Positions 23,596 through 32,500 of a stretch of 64,000 bases of DNA are shown piece by piece. The translations under genes were made by a program, and so were the position numbers. The notes under the pieces were generated by a model, which had not been told where the DNA came from, searched no databases, and saw only the letters and a list, made by a program, of their open reading frames with translations. This DNA comes from Polaribacter marinus. GTDB taxonomy: Bacteria > Bacteroidota > Bacteroidia > Flavobacteriales > Flavobacteriaceae. Positions within the stretch are counted from its first letter, which is position 1. Each line of letters begins with the position of its first letter. The DNA lies in NCBI RefSeq assembly GCF_022662535.1, contig NZ_JAKQYM010000009.1, positions 62,001 through 126,000 on the forward strand, given 5' to 3'.

Positions 23596-25797
23596 ATGTT
23601 AAAAAAGTTTCCTTTTTATACTCAATTGAACAAAATGGACTGTGGTCCTACTTGCTTACAAATAGTATCTAAATACTATGGTAAATATATTCCTATAGAT
23701 AATTTGCGTGATATTTGTAATTTTTCTAATGAAGGTGTTTCTGTTGGAGATTTGTGTAAAGCTGCTGAACAAATTGGTTTTAAAACTATAAAAACTGATA
23801 TTTCTTATAAAGACTTAAAAGAGAGGCTAGTTCTTCCATGTATCATGTTAATTCAAGAGCATTTTGTAGTTTTATACAGGGTGACGAAATCTAATATATA
23901 CATATCTGACCCTGCAAAAGGGTTAGTTAAATACTCAAAGGAAAAATTTATTGAGCAATGTAAAAAAAATAACACTAAAAATTTAGGAATTGTAATTATA
24001 TTGGAAGCAACAGATTCTTTTAGTGGAGAAAAAAGAAATAAGAATTTAAAGGTTTCGATGATGTCTACATTAAAATTTTTAATTTCTTTATTAAAACCAT
24101 ATAAGAAACAATCTATACAATTATTATTTGTAATTATAATAATTACAATGTTACAATCAGCTTTTCCTTTTATAACCCAGGCTGTTGTAGATATTGGAAT
24201 ATTGAGTGGTGATATTAAGCTAATTTACACGCTATTAGTTGCTAACCTTGTCCTAATAATTAGTACAAGTGCAGGCACATGGATTAGAAAATCTATGGCA
24301 ATGCATATTTCATCAAGAGTTAAAATCTCTTTATTATCAAATTACCTAATAAAGTTTCTTAAACTCCCTACAATTTATTTAGAAAAGAGCGTCATTGGCG
24401 ATGTTATTCAAAGAGTAAGAGATTATCAAAGAATAGAAACATTCTTAATGCATTCAGCATTTAATATGGTCTTGGCTATACTAAGTATAATTATTTTTGG
24501 CTTTATTTTATTTCTGTATAAACCTATTCTCCTTTTAATCTTTCTAATAGGAAGCTTAATCTATATTCTATGGGTTCTAATGTTTTGGAATATCAGAAAG
24601 AACATCGATTCTGATTATTTTAAATTAATGGGCGAGACTCAAGGACACTGGATAGAAATGTTTGGAAATATTTTAGATATAAAGAATAATAATTATGAAA
24701 GACTTACTAGATGGAAATGGGAAAAAACGGAAGTAAAACTTTATCATGTTAATTTTAGACTTTTAAATGTTGAACAACTTCAACAATTAGGGGCTGGGTT
24801 TATCAGTTCAATGAGAGATTTATTATTAATTTTTATTACTGCCATAGCAGTTATTAATAATGAAATGACTTTGGGAATGCTTGTCTCGATTCAATATATA
24901 ATTGGTCAACTCAAAGGGCCAGTAAATGAAATAATAAACTTTATTAATTCTTTTCAATTAGCTCATATTAGCTTTCTAAGAATAAATGAAGTCAATCTCT
25001 TGAAAGTAGAAACAAGTAATTCTAATTTAGAAAACACAAAACTCACCTTTCCAAAAGATAGAACAATAATTCTAAGAGATGTAACTTTTAAATATAGTAT
25101 GAATAGTAGAGCTATTTTAAATAAAGTCACTTTAGATATCCGTAAGGGAAAAATAACTGCTATTGTAGGTGAAAGTGGATCAGGAAAATCAACTTTGTTA
25201 AAAATATTAATGCGTATATACAGACCTTTATCTGGGGAAATCAATCTTGGTTTTAATAGTATTAATAGTGCGAACTTAAATATTTGGAGGGAAAAAATAA
25301 GTGCCATAACTCAAGAAAGTATGCTTTTCAATGATACCATTTTAAATAACATAATATTAGATAAAGATGATTTTGATGAGAATCGTTTTCATAAAATAAT
25401 TGAGAAGGTAAACTTAAAAAAAGAAATTGAAATTTTACCTAAAGGTTACAATACTAACGTTGGAGAGCAAGGAAAGGCACTAAGCAGAGGGCAGCAGCAG
25501 AGGGTGTTATTAGCGAGGGGTTTATATAAAAAATCAGAGTACTTATTTTTAGATGAAGCTACAAATGCTTTAGACCCTAATAATGAAAAATTTATATTAA
25601 ATAATATTTTTGAAAATGAAGAAGGAAGAACAATAGTTTTTATTTCACATAAACCTGACCTTGTTATCAAGGCAGACAAAATTATATTTTTAAAACACGG
25701 TAGAGTTTCAGAAGTAGGGAATCATAATTTACTTATGAAACATAAAAAAGGATACTATCAATTATTTTCTGGTAATAATAGAGAAAACCTTAATTAA
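23596..25797 (+). CDS. Peptidase-containing ABC exporter (C39, bacteriocin type)
   Basis: This 733-residue PCAT exporter should cleave double-glycine leaders and export the product across the inner membrane. Residues 1-140 are a C39 peptidase with Cys16 (MDCGPTCL), His89 (EHFVVLYRV) and Asp105 (ISDPAKG), so the catalytic triad is complete. Residues about 165-455 form the six-helix membrane domain. The nucleotide-binding domain has Walker A GESGSGKST at 525-533, signature LSRGQ at 629-633 (Arg in place of the usual Gly) and Walker B YLFLDE at 649-654. It converges with the seven-gene operon that encodes its likely HlyD partner and substrate. Confidence 0.95.
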   Translation: MLKKFPFYTQLNKMDCGPTCLQIVSKYYGKYIPIDNLRDICNFSNEGVSVGDLCKAAEQIGFKTIKTDISYKDLKERLVLPCIMLIQEHFVVLYRVTKSNIYISDPAKGLVKYSKEKFIEQCKKNNTKNLGIVIILEATDSFSGEKRNKNLKVSMMSTLKFLISLLKPYKKQSIQLLFVIIIITMLQSAFPFITQAVVDIGILSGDIKLIYTLLVANLVLIISTSAGTWIRKSMAMHISSRVKISLLSNYLIKFLKLPTIYLEKSVIGDVIQRVRDYQRIETFLMHSAFNMVLAILSIIIFGFILFLYKPILLLIFLIGSLIYILWVLMFWNIRKNIDSDYFKLMGETQGHWIEMFGNILDIKNNNYERLTRWKWEKTEVKLYHVNFRLLNVEQLQQLGAGFISSMRDLLLIFITAIAVINNEMTLGMLVSIQYIIGQLKGPVNEIINFINSFQLAHISFLRINEVNLLKVETSNSNLENTKLTFPKDRTIILRDVTFKYSMNSRAILNKVTLDIRKGKITAIVGESGSGKSTLLKILMRIYRPLSGEINLGFNSINSANLNIWREKISAITQESMLFNDTILNNIILDKDDFDENRFHKIIEKVNLKKEIEILPKGYNTNVGEQGKALSRGQQQRVLLARGLYKKSEYLFLDEATNALDPNNEKFILNNIFENEEGRTIVFISHKPDLVIKADKIIFLKHGRVSEVGNHNLLMKHKKGYYQLFSGNNRENLN

Positions 25798-25807
25798 TTA
25801 GACAGGT

Positions 25808-26224
25808 TTATAGTTCCTTGAAGTCAGAATTCAAAAATTTTTTTTTGACATCTTCACTAGGAATTAAACAACTTCCATTTTTGTTAGTTTTTCCAAATAA
25901 ATTATATCTATTTCTTGAAATAAACCAATACATATAATCCCTTAAAGTTTTGGGAATAATAGAGAAATATTTTATCCACCAATAGTTTCTTAATTCTTTA
26001 AAAATGTTTATTACAGCTGTAGATTCAATATGAAAAGAATCATTTTCTACTAGTATTAAAGTAGATTTTTCCTTAATTCTAATGTTAAACTTTTTTTTTA
26101 GATTTATTCCATAATCAGATTCTAAAGAAGCAAATTTAAAAATGTCTTTTGAATCTCTTTTTATAATAAATTTCACTGTTGAGTTGCATAGATTACATAC
26201 ATCATCAAATAATATTATCTTCAT
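25808..26224 (-). CDS. DCC-family (DUF393) thiol-disulfide oxidoreductase
   Basis: The 138-residue protein has the DCC motif near its N-terminus (LFDDVCNLCNSTVKF, CxxC at about residues 10-13) and the conserved FASLESDYG segment. This matches DUF393 proteins, which are often encoded with HTTM-domain membrane proteins. It has no signal peptide. It is the last gene of the peptide operon, starting 4 bases after the stop of the M23 lipoprotein. With no cysteine in the putative precursor, its substrate here is unclear. Confidence 0.85.
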   Translation of the reverse strand: MKIILFDDVCNLCNSTVKFIIKRDSKDIFKFASLESDYGINLKKKFNIRIKEKSTLILVENDSFHIESTAVINIFKELRNYWWIKYFSIIPKTLRDYMYWFISRNRYNLFGKTNKNGSCLIPSEDVKKKFLNSDFKEL

Positions 26225-26228
26225 AAGT

Positions 26229-27224
26229 TTAATCTTTATTTTCTACAAAATCTCCTTTTAAAGGAGTATAATTCTTAGTAATTTTCTCTTTCCTATTAAG
26301 ATATATGCTGTCAAATTTAGCTATTAAACCAATTGATGTTGAATCTACGGTTGTGTTTTGAATATGAAAATGTAAATGAGGTTCTGTAGTCCTTCCAGAG
26401 TTCCCGCATTTAGCTATTAATTCTTTTCTTAAGACCTTATCGCCTTTTTTTACTCTTAAAGAACCTTTCATAAAGTGAGACATCAAAATAAATTCATTAT
26501 CTATTTTTTTACATTTCATCAATATATAGTTCCCCTTAGGTGAGTTATTATTTATTTCTCTAGGGTTGTTGTCCTTAATTCCATCCACAGTTTCTATAAT
26601 TACACCATCACATGGAGAAAGAATATTTCTCCCCCAAGAGAAATAATCTGAATTATTAAAACCTTTATTTTTATATGTTTTCCCTTTATTATTTTTAATA
26701 GAAAAATCAAAAGCCCCTTGTTGTTGAATAGACTTTATATGATAATTATTTTCATATGTGTTTCCTCCCCAATGAGTATACCAGACGGAATCAAACGGTA
26801 ATGATAGTTTTGATAGGCTAACTTTTGGTCTTATACTTTTTTTTATTAAAAATGTTTCAATTTTACATTCTTTATTTTCTGTTTTAATAAGTAATTGTCT
26901 TACCGATTTTTCAAAATAAATATCATAAACAATGCCTCTTTTATTTTCATAAACTTTCTTAAAACTATTAAACTTTCCATACTTATAATTTAATTGATTT
27001 AAGAAAGCAACGATTTCATTTTTACTTATTTTATCCTGAAATTCTCTAGAAAATAAATCATATGTTTTTTCATTGTTGTCTTCGTTAAAATTCTTAAAAA
27101 TACGGGTAATGTGAAAATTATAATCTTTTTTTAGGTTTTCACATAATGTATAATCATAATTTTTACATGAAAAAAAGAGTATTAAAATAGGGACTATTAA
27201 TTTAATAAATATTTTATATGTCAT
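26229..27224 (-). CDS. M23-family metallopeptidase lipoprotein
   Basis: The 331-residue protein starts with a signal peptide and lipobox ILFFSC (Cys20), so it should be a lipoprotein. Residues about 25-125 form an unknown N-terminal domain. The LytM/M23 domain follows, with an HIKSIQQQGAFDFSI zinc-ligand region (His and Asp) and the second motif EPHLHFHIQNT near residue 285. Both metal-binding motifs look complete. M23 enzymes cut peptidoglycan cross-links. Located inside a bacteriocin-like operon, it may help export across the wall, act as immunity, or process the product. Confidence 0.85.
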   Translation of the reverse strand: MTYKIFIKLIVPILILFFSCKNYDYTLCENLKKDYNFHITRIFKNFNEDNNEKTYDLFSREFQDKISKNEIVAFLNQLNYKYGKFNSFKKVYENKRGIVYDIYFEKSVRQLLIKTENKECKIETFLIKKSIRPKVSLSKLSLPFDSVWYTHWGGNTYENNYHIKSIQQQGAFDFSIKNNKGKTYKNKGFNNSDYFSWGRNILSPCDGVIIETVDGIKDNNPREINNNSPKGNYILMKCKKIDNEFILMSHFMKGSLRVKKGDKVLRKELIAKCGNSGRTTEPHLHFHIQNTTVDSTSIGLIAKFDSIYLNRKEKITKNYTPLKGDFVENKD

Positions 27225-27229
27225 AATTA

Positions 27230-28801
27230 TTAACTTGTCTTCTCAATTTTAAATATTGAAATAATAATTTTAAAAAGAAGCACTCTTTCGTGAAGTCTAA
27301 AAAATGACAAGTTAAGTATTTCTTTTATAAAGTTAAACTCAAAATAATCTAATTTTTCATCGAATACAAGTTTTGATTTATTTTCAACTATGAAATTGAT
27401 ATCGTCTAATGGGATTTGTTTAATATTTTCCCAGTCTCCAAAATTATAATTAGAGAAAGAACTATCAAAGAAGGTAGATATTGCTTCTTGGTTTTTTTTA
27501 ATCCAATGATTTGTTTCTTTATCAATTCTTTTTTCAAGATGATTTACGATTTGTGATTTTCCAAATTTTTTGAATAACAATTTCTTGTGATATATAAAGT
27601 AATCATCAATTTGTTTGTTGAATTTTTGTTTGTTTTTTGCATGATACTTCCACAGAAAAATAGCTATATAAGCAATGGTTATATAAAATGTATTATTAGA
27701 AACTTCTCTTTTAGCTAATTGAATTTCAGAAAATCTTTTTAAACAATTTTGAATTAAAAAATAATTCTCTTTTCCGCCAAATTCTACACCTTCATCAATA
27801 TTTAAATTAAATGGGTAGTTTATAAAAACACCAGTGTTTTGATAGGATTTTAAAAAACTTAGTTCATTTAATTTTGGTAATATATCACTTTTAATAACTT
27901 TATTACTTTCATTAATAATTAAATATATCCCAGGTTGGTATATGTCATTATCTGGATGAAAAGTAAAATAGCTATTATGCTTTTTTGCTATTTCTGATAA
28001 AGAGTGAAAAATGTCATGAGCTAAAAAAGCGTTAATACTCTTTACATTTAGTTTTCGAAGTTTTATTTGGATAACGAGAGAATCCCTCATAGTATCCATA
28101 AGGATGTCACGTGAAGAGTAATTTTTCAACTCTCCTCCATATTTATTAAACTCTTCGGTTACAAAATTTATCACTTTACTTTTATCATCATCTATTAAGA
28201 ACTCTTTACTTATCAGGTAATTTTTTTCCAAAACATTATCTTTTAAACCTCTTACAGATTTAATAACTCCTTTTTCGATCAAATTATAGTCAGGGAACTT
28301 TTTTGAAGAGTTAATCTTTATATCTACCAATAGTTTAAATATCTGATTGTAAATAAAAAGAAATTTTTCTTGTGATTTTTCTTCTTTTAATAGATTTAAA
28401 AGCCCAGTTATAACTGACCTTCTTTTAAGTAGTGATTTGTATTTATTCATTTTATAATGATTATAAGTAAACAAAGTAGATATTAATTTGGGGTAATTTG
28501 ATTTTGATCGAATAACTATTGGGTTAGAAAATATATTATATAAACTTCCTCTCTTATTAATTTGATTAGAAAAGACGCCTAGTAAATTATTATGAGGCAA
28601 AATAAGTATATGAAATAAATAATCTTTATATAATAATTTCGTTTCTTCAAATAATATTATATTTTTTGAAACTATTAATAAGTCTATATCGCTTTCATTA
28701 TTTAATTCTAATCTTGAACTTCCAACTAAATATATATTTTGTTCTTCTGAGTAATACTCATTAATAAATTCATAAATAATACTTGGTAAGTTTTTTTTCA
28801 T
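27230..28801 (-). CDS. Nucleotidyltransferase-domain protein of unknown role
   Basis: This is a 523-residue protein. Residues about 22-45 carry a minimal nucleotidyltransferase motif, LVGSSRLELNNESDIDLLIV (GS followed by DxD), as in pol-beta-type transferases. The remaining 460 residues are helical and unrecognised, with no membrane segment. Its place between HlyD and the M23 lipoprotein, 5-44 bases from its neighbours, suggests a dedicated step in making or resisting the exported product, such as nucleotidyl transfer. A role for this fold in an SDP-like system would be unusual. Confidence 0.65.
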   Translation of the reverse strand: MKKNLPSIIYEFINEYYSEEQNIYLVGSSRLELNNESDIDLLIVSKNIILFEETKLLYKDYLFHILILPHNNLLGVFSNQINKRGSLYNIFSNPIVIRSKSNYPKLISTLFTYNHYKMNKYKSLLKRRSVITGLLNLLKEEKSQEKFLFIYNQIFKLLVDIKINSSKKFPDYNLIEKGVIKSVRGLKDNVLEKNYLISKEFLIDDDKSKVINFVTEEFNKYGGELKNYSSRDILMDTMRDSLVIQIKLRKLNVKSINAFLAHDIFHSLSEIAKKHNSYFTFHPDNDIYQPGIYLIINESNKVIKSDILPKLNELSFLKSYQNTGVFINYPFNLNIDEGVEFGGKENYFLIQNCLKRFSEIQLAKREVSNNTFYITIAYIAIFLWKYHAKNKQKFNKQIDDYFIYHKKLLFKKFGKSQIVNHLEKRIDKETNHWIKKNQEAISTFFDSSFSNYNFGDWENIKQIPLDDINFIVENKSKLVFDEKLDYFEFNFIKEILNLSFFRLHERVLLFKIIISIFKIEKTS

Positions 28802-28844
28802 AAAAATTTCAATCTTTAACTAAGTTAATTCCTAATTAAAATCA

Positions 28845-30137
28845 CTAAGAATTAGGTTCAAATAAATACTTTAGCTTTATAAATAACCGTTCAATGAGCT
28901 TTCTTTTTTCAGTTATTACCTCTAAATCCCCTTCGAGTTTATTAGAAAGCGAGAGTTGGACACCTGTATTTGTAATGGTATCGTTCTCTAACTTTATGCT
29001 AATAATATATTGATTATTACTAGGGACAGAAGAAATAGAACTTACAATCCCTTTTATGTAACCAAATTCTTGGTAAGGATATGATTTTAATTTTATTTTA
29101 ACATTCTGACCTTCTTTAAGTTTTCCAGCTCCTTTTATTGGCACAAAAGCATTACAATTTATTTCTCTATCATTGGGAATGACTGATAACATTGGCCTTC
29201 CTGCATTGACATATGAGCCATTTGGAACAAAGTTCAAACGCTCTACAGTTCCATTATAAGGGGCTTTTATAATATAATTTAGCTCCCATCTATCTATTTC
29301 ATTAAGAAGGTTTTTACGGACCAACTCAATTTCAAGAATTATTATCTTTAACTTTTCTTCATTTTCAATTTCTAATTTTATTATCTGATGTTCAAGTTCA
29401 GTAATTTTAAGTTCTGTTGTGTTTTTTATAATTTTATTTGAAATCACTTCTTCTTCTTCTTTTAAGTAAGATCTCTTTTTCTCTAATAGTTTTGCTTTAG
29501 AAATAACATCTTTAGAATACAAGCTGTCGTTCATTGTCATTAGTTCGGTCGAATACTTAAACCTTTTATTATTAATAAAATATAGTAATGTTCTGTCCTT
29601 TAATATTTTTCTATAGTAAGAAACTTGATTTAAGATTATTTCTCTTTGTTTTAAATACTCTTTCGAGTTTAAGGCTTTTATATATTTATTTAAATTAGCA
29701 AAAAGATTAGAAGCTGATATTTGAATATCGCCTAAATTATTGTCAGTAATTAGCTCTTCAAAGAGTTTATAATTTTTTTCAATATTGGTAATATTGATGC
29801 TTTGCTCCAATAAGTTTTTTATTTTTTTAATTTGTAAAAAAGACCCAGAATTCTCTATAATAACAAGATACTCACCCTTAAAAACTTCTTTTTTTGATGA
29901 ATCAATCAGATACTTAACTCTTCCATTGTTTCTAAACGAAAGTTCGGCAATAGGATTAGTTGAATTTAATTCAGCATACCCTTTTATAATATCTGGAGAT
30001 TCAATAATATAACTCAATGCTATTGATAGTATAATTACAAGTATTAATAAATAAAGTAATATAGAATTAAAACTACTTGGGAAGCGTTCAATTATATCAT
30101 TTAATTCATGCGAGTTGTTATTTATTTCTTTTTTCAT
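28845..30137 (-). CDS. HlyD-family membrane-fusion protein
   Basis: The 430-residue protein has one N-terminal membrane helix (about residues 24-46, ILLYLLILVIILSIALSYII). A long coiled-coil region follows (about 130-280), then a biotinyl-lipoyl/barrel part with APYNGTVERLNFVPNGSYVNAG. The C-terminal part (FVPIKGAGKLKEGQNVKIKL) is typical of HlyD/EmrA adaptors. It should bridge the C39 exporter to the outer membrane. It lies 16 bases after the HTTM-like gene in the same operon. No TolC-type gene is in the window, so a housekeeping channel would be used. Confidence 0.92.
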   Translation of the reverse strand: MKKEINNNSHELNDIIERFPSSFNSILLYLLILVIILSIALSYIIESPDIIKGYAELNSTNPIAELSFRNNGRVKYLIDSSKKEVFKGEYLVIIENSGSFLQIKKIKNLLEQSINITNIEKNYKLFEELITDNNLGDIQISASNLFANLNKYIKALNSKEYLKQREIILNQVSYYRKILKDRTLLYFINNKRFKYSTELMTMNDSLYSKDVISKAKLLEKKRSYLKEEEEVISNKIIKNTTELKITELEHQIIKLEIENEEKLKIIILEIELVRKNLLNEIDRWELNYIIKAPYNGTVERLNFVPNGSYVNAGRPMLSVIPNDREINCNAFVPIKGAGKLKEGQNVKIKLKSYPYQEFGYIKGIVSSISSVPSNNQYIISIKLENDTITNTGVQLSLSNKLEGDLEVITEKRKLIERLFIKLKYLFEPNS

Positions 30138-30153
30138 TACTTATAAATTAGAA

Positions 30154-30927
30154 TCAAAAAAGGAAATTAAATATTACTATAGAAGTATATAATATACATG
30201 GATAACTAGCAGGAAATACATATAGAAAACTATTTAACCCCATAAAATAAGCATTTGCAATATGAAACAAAGTTCCTAAGGCTATAAATATCATGGCAAT
30301 AACAGGAGATATTAAAGCAAGAAAAAAGAAAAAATCTAATAAAATAGTACCCCATGCAAGAAGATACACTATTAACCTGTTCCTAAATAAAAAATCACGA
30401 AATGGAATATGCCCATAAGTGTCTGTACCCATAACTTGAAGAATCGCATTTCCACTTCTCCAAACTGGAGAAGTTATTTTATGATAGCCAGCAGTAACAT
30501 ATGAAATAGTCGATTGAACTGCTATAAAATAAATACTAGCTTGATTAACAACACTATTAACATCATAAGCAAAGATTGTTATTCCGAAAAGAATTATTAT
30601 TTGCATTTGATCTGCAGCAGAGTTTGCAGATTTATGTCTAATAAATGATATTAATTGAAGGAACAAAACTATTGTAAGTATATAAGGTGAAAAGTAAAAC
30701 AAACCAATGAATCCTATAATTAATTTAAAAATATTTGTTGCTATAAAATTATCAATTAAAAAAAACTTTTGAATTAAATTGTATTTTGTTAAAAACGATA
30801 ATGATTTGAATGACAATAAGGAGTCATTCTTGTATTGGTTTCTTCTATAGAGAGTTTCTGAAGCATCTAAAACAACAGAGAAATTAATTATCAGTGAGGT
30901 TAATATGGCACAATCTTTAATACCCAT
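30154..30927 (-). CDS. SdpB/HTTM-like polytopic membrane protein
   Basis: The 257-residue protein has about six to seven hydrophobic segments. The central features match HTTM/SdpB relatives: RHKSANSAADQMQIIILF in the middle, YVTAGYHKITSPVWRSGNA before a long membrane stretch, and the tail FHIANAYFMGLNSFLYVFPA. It is shorter than the vitamin-K-dependent carboxylase relatives and has no soluble domain. In Bacillus, SdpB works with SdpA to mature the SDP toxin. Here the SdpA-like gene is directly upstream (4 bases apart), and a DCC protein is at the end of the operon, a usual companion of HTTM proteins. Confidence 0.7.
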   Translation of the reverse strand: MGIKDCAILTSLIINFSVVLDASETLYRRNQYKNDSLLSFKSLSFLTKYNLIQKFFLIDNFIATNIFKLIIGFIGLFYFSPYILTIVLFLQLISFIRHKSANSAADQMQIIILFGITIFAYDVNSVVNQASIYFIAVQSTISYVTAGYHKITSPVWRSGNAILQVMGTDTYGHIPFRDFLFRNRLIVYLLAWGTILLDFFFFLALISPVIAMIFIALGTLFHIANAYFMGLNSFLYVFPASYPCILYTSIVIFNFLF

Positions 30928-30931
30928 GAAG

Positions 30932-31486
30932 TTAAATTGTGAATGTATGTATTAAGTGAGGAATAAATTTAACTTCATTTTTTTCATAAAAAGATTTAAA
31001 TATAACAATCTGAAATTCTCCTCTTTTTAAGTCTTCGTTTTTCTTGACATCTAACAGAACAACTTTTTTTATCAGTTCAAAAGACTTTGACCCAAAAACG
31101 ATTCTATTTATTTTTTTTCTTTCAATATCTTTTTTCCTTAGATTTCTTCTAATTTCATCCATATTTCTTATAGCACTAATTATAACTTTTTGATATCTTA
31201 AGCTAGGATTCCATAGGATATTTGTTATGCTTCTCTTGTTGTTATATTCGATATTTTTTAAATTATTATCTCCATTAAGGTATCTGTAAGTTATATGATA
31301 ATCTGAATTTGCAGGTCTAGGGGCAAACAAAGTAAATACAGGAAAGAAAAACGAAAAACCCATAGAACAAAAATCATTTATTTTTTTAGGCATTTTTTTG
31401 TTAAAGAGCTGTTTAGAAATAGTACACAATATCCAAATAAGGTAAATGGATATAAATGTAACAGATAATAGTGAAGAAATACCCAT
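30932..31486 (-). CDS. SdpA-like membrane-anchored protein (tentative)
   Basis: The 184-residue protein has one N-terminal membrane helix (about residues 3-24), a second short hydrophobic part, and a segment PVFTLFAPRPANSDYHITYR at about 51-70. That segment resembles the W/FxFFxxxPR region I recall from SdpA and SdpA-like partners of HTTM proteins. The rest is basic and beta-rich (KVVLLDVKKNEDLKRGEFQIVIF). It is immediately upstream of the HTTM/SdpB-like gene and 57 bases downstream of the precursor gene, the same gene company as in sdpABC. The family call rests on context and a weak motif. Confidence 0.5.
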   Translation of the reverse strand: MGISSLLSVTFISIYLIWILCTISKQLFNKKMPKKINDFCSMGFSFFFPVFTLFAPRPANSDYHITYRYLNGDNNLKNIEYNNKRSITNILWNPSLRYQKVIISAIRNMDEIRRNLRKKDIERKKINRIVFGSKSFELIKKVVLLDVKKNEDLKRGEFQIVIFKSFYEKNEVKFIPHLIHTFTI

Positions 31487-31542
31487 TTTTTTAGAGTTAC
31501 AAAATAATAAATTTTATCTTTAATATAATCTCGGTTAAGATA

Positions 31543-32343
31543 CTAGACCCAAGAGCCAGTAGCATCATATTCATCAGCTATAAAATCAATAAGCGCATCC
31601 GCGTCATCTCCATACCCATTTCCTCCAAAATAATCAAAATCTGGCGCACCGTTGTAGTCATCATAAAAATCATTCATATCATAAATTTCATCTTGACCTC
31701 CACCTACTATATCTACCACAGCATCTGCTGCTAAATTTGCTGCGTCTCCTACAGCGTCTACAACGTTTCCTACAGCATCTGCTGCTAAACCAGCTGCGTT
31801 TCCTACAGCATCTGCTACATTATTAGCAACATTAGCTGCATAATCAACTGCTTCCGAAACATTTTCTTCTACAGCAAGAGCAAGATTATTAGCAGCATTT
31901 TCAATTGCAGCATATTCTGCAAGTATATTATCCGCATCTCCATCATTATACCCATAATCTGCAATTAATTGGGCGAAATCACCTATAGCGTCAAATAAAT
32001 CACCTGCTTCATCAAACATATTAGCTCCATGAATCCATACATCATGGTCATGGTCTTCGACTCCAAAAATATTATCTGTTACATGGTCAGCATAACCAAG
32101 GAAGTCAAACGCATTACCGACAAAATTATATGCTCCTGCAATTTCACCAGCAACATTTGCTGCTAAATATCCACCTACCTGAGCAATACCATGTCCAAGT
32201 GCTTCGCCTCCATCTAGATATTCATAGAAATCTTCCAGATCTTGATTATTGTTCAAAAGCATTCCTCCTTTTTGATTCAGGAATCCATGGATATTTTTTG
32301 AATCTAATATTTCTTCTAATTCTTTTAAGTTAATTTTTTTCAT
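31543..32343 (-). CDS. Large GG-leader precursor protein, Lys/Arg-free after the leader
   Basis: It is called from ATG 32343 (266 residues); a longer frame has a hydrophobic lead-in that does not fit. Residues 1-27 look like a double-glycine leader (MKKINLKELEEILDSKN, ending NQKGG), suited to the C39 exporter. A second GG is at 45-46. After residue 27 there is no Lys, Arg or Cys, but about 50 Asp/Glu. Residues about 50-82 are Gly/Ala-rich (HGIAQVGGYLAANVAGEIAG), as in pore-forming bacteriocins. Residues about 168-212 repeat AxxVADAVG/LAADAVG units. The tail is Tyr/Asp/Gly-rich. It heads the seven-gene operon. A toxin, adhesive fibre or secreted effector are all possible. Confidence 0.7.
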   Translation of the reverse strand: MKKINLKELEEILDSKNIHGFLNQKGGMLLNNNQDLEDFYEYLDGGEALGHGIAQVGGYLAANVAGEIAGAYNFVGNAFDFLGYADHVTDNIFGVEDHDHDVWIHGANMFDEAGDLFDAIGDFAQLIADYGYNDGDADNILAEYAAIENAANNLALAVEENVSEAVDYAANVANNVADAVGNAAGLAADAVGNVVDAVGDAANLAADAVVDIVGGGQDEIYDMNDFYDDYNGAPDFDYFGGNGYGDDADALIDFIADEYDATGSWV

Positions 32344-32385
32344 AGATATATTTATTTTAAGAAGGAGACAACAATTTTTAAAAAT

Positions 32386-32416
32386 CAAAAATAATAAAAT
32401 TAAAATAATAAACAAG
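32386..32416 (-). promoter_or_regulatory. Promoter of the peptide operon
   Basis: Read on the minus strand, CTTG (32413-32416) is followed after exactly 19 bases by TATTTTTG (32386-32393), an excellent match to the flavobacterial pattern TTG-N19-TAnnTTTG. The start codon of the precursor gene lies 43 bases further on, with an A/T-rich leader and no Shine-Dalgarno sequence, which is normal in this phylum. Confidence 0.6.
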
Positions 32417-32500
32417 AATAATTTTAATTCTATTAAATACCTCTAATTTAGATGAATAGCCACTACTCAATTTAGCTTATTTTCAACAATAATATTAAAA

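Noticed and set aside
31543..32415. Longer start of the precursor at 32415
   Set aside because: The extra 24 residues form a hydrophobic segment with Cys that would hide the GG leader, and the promoter lies inside that region.
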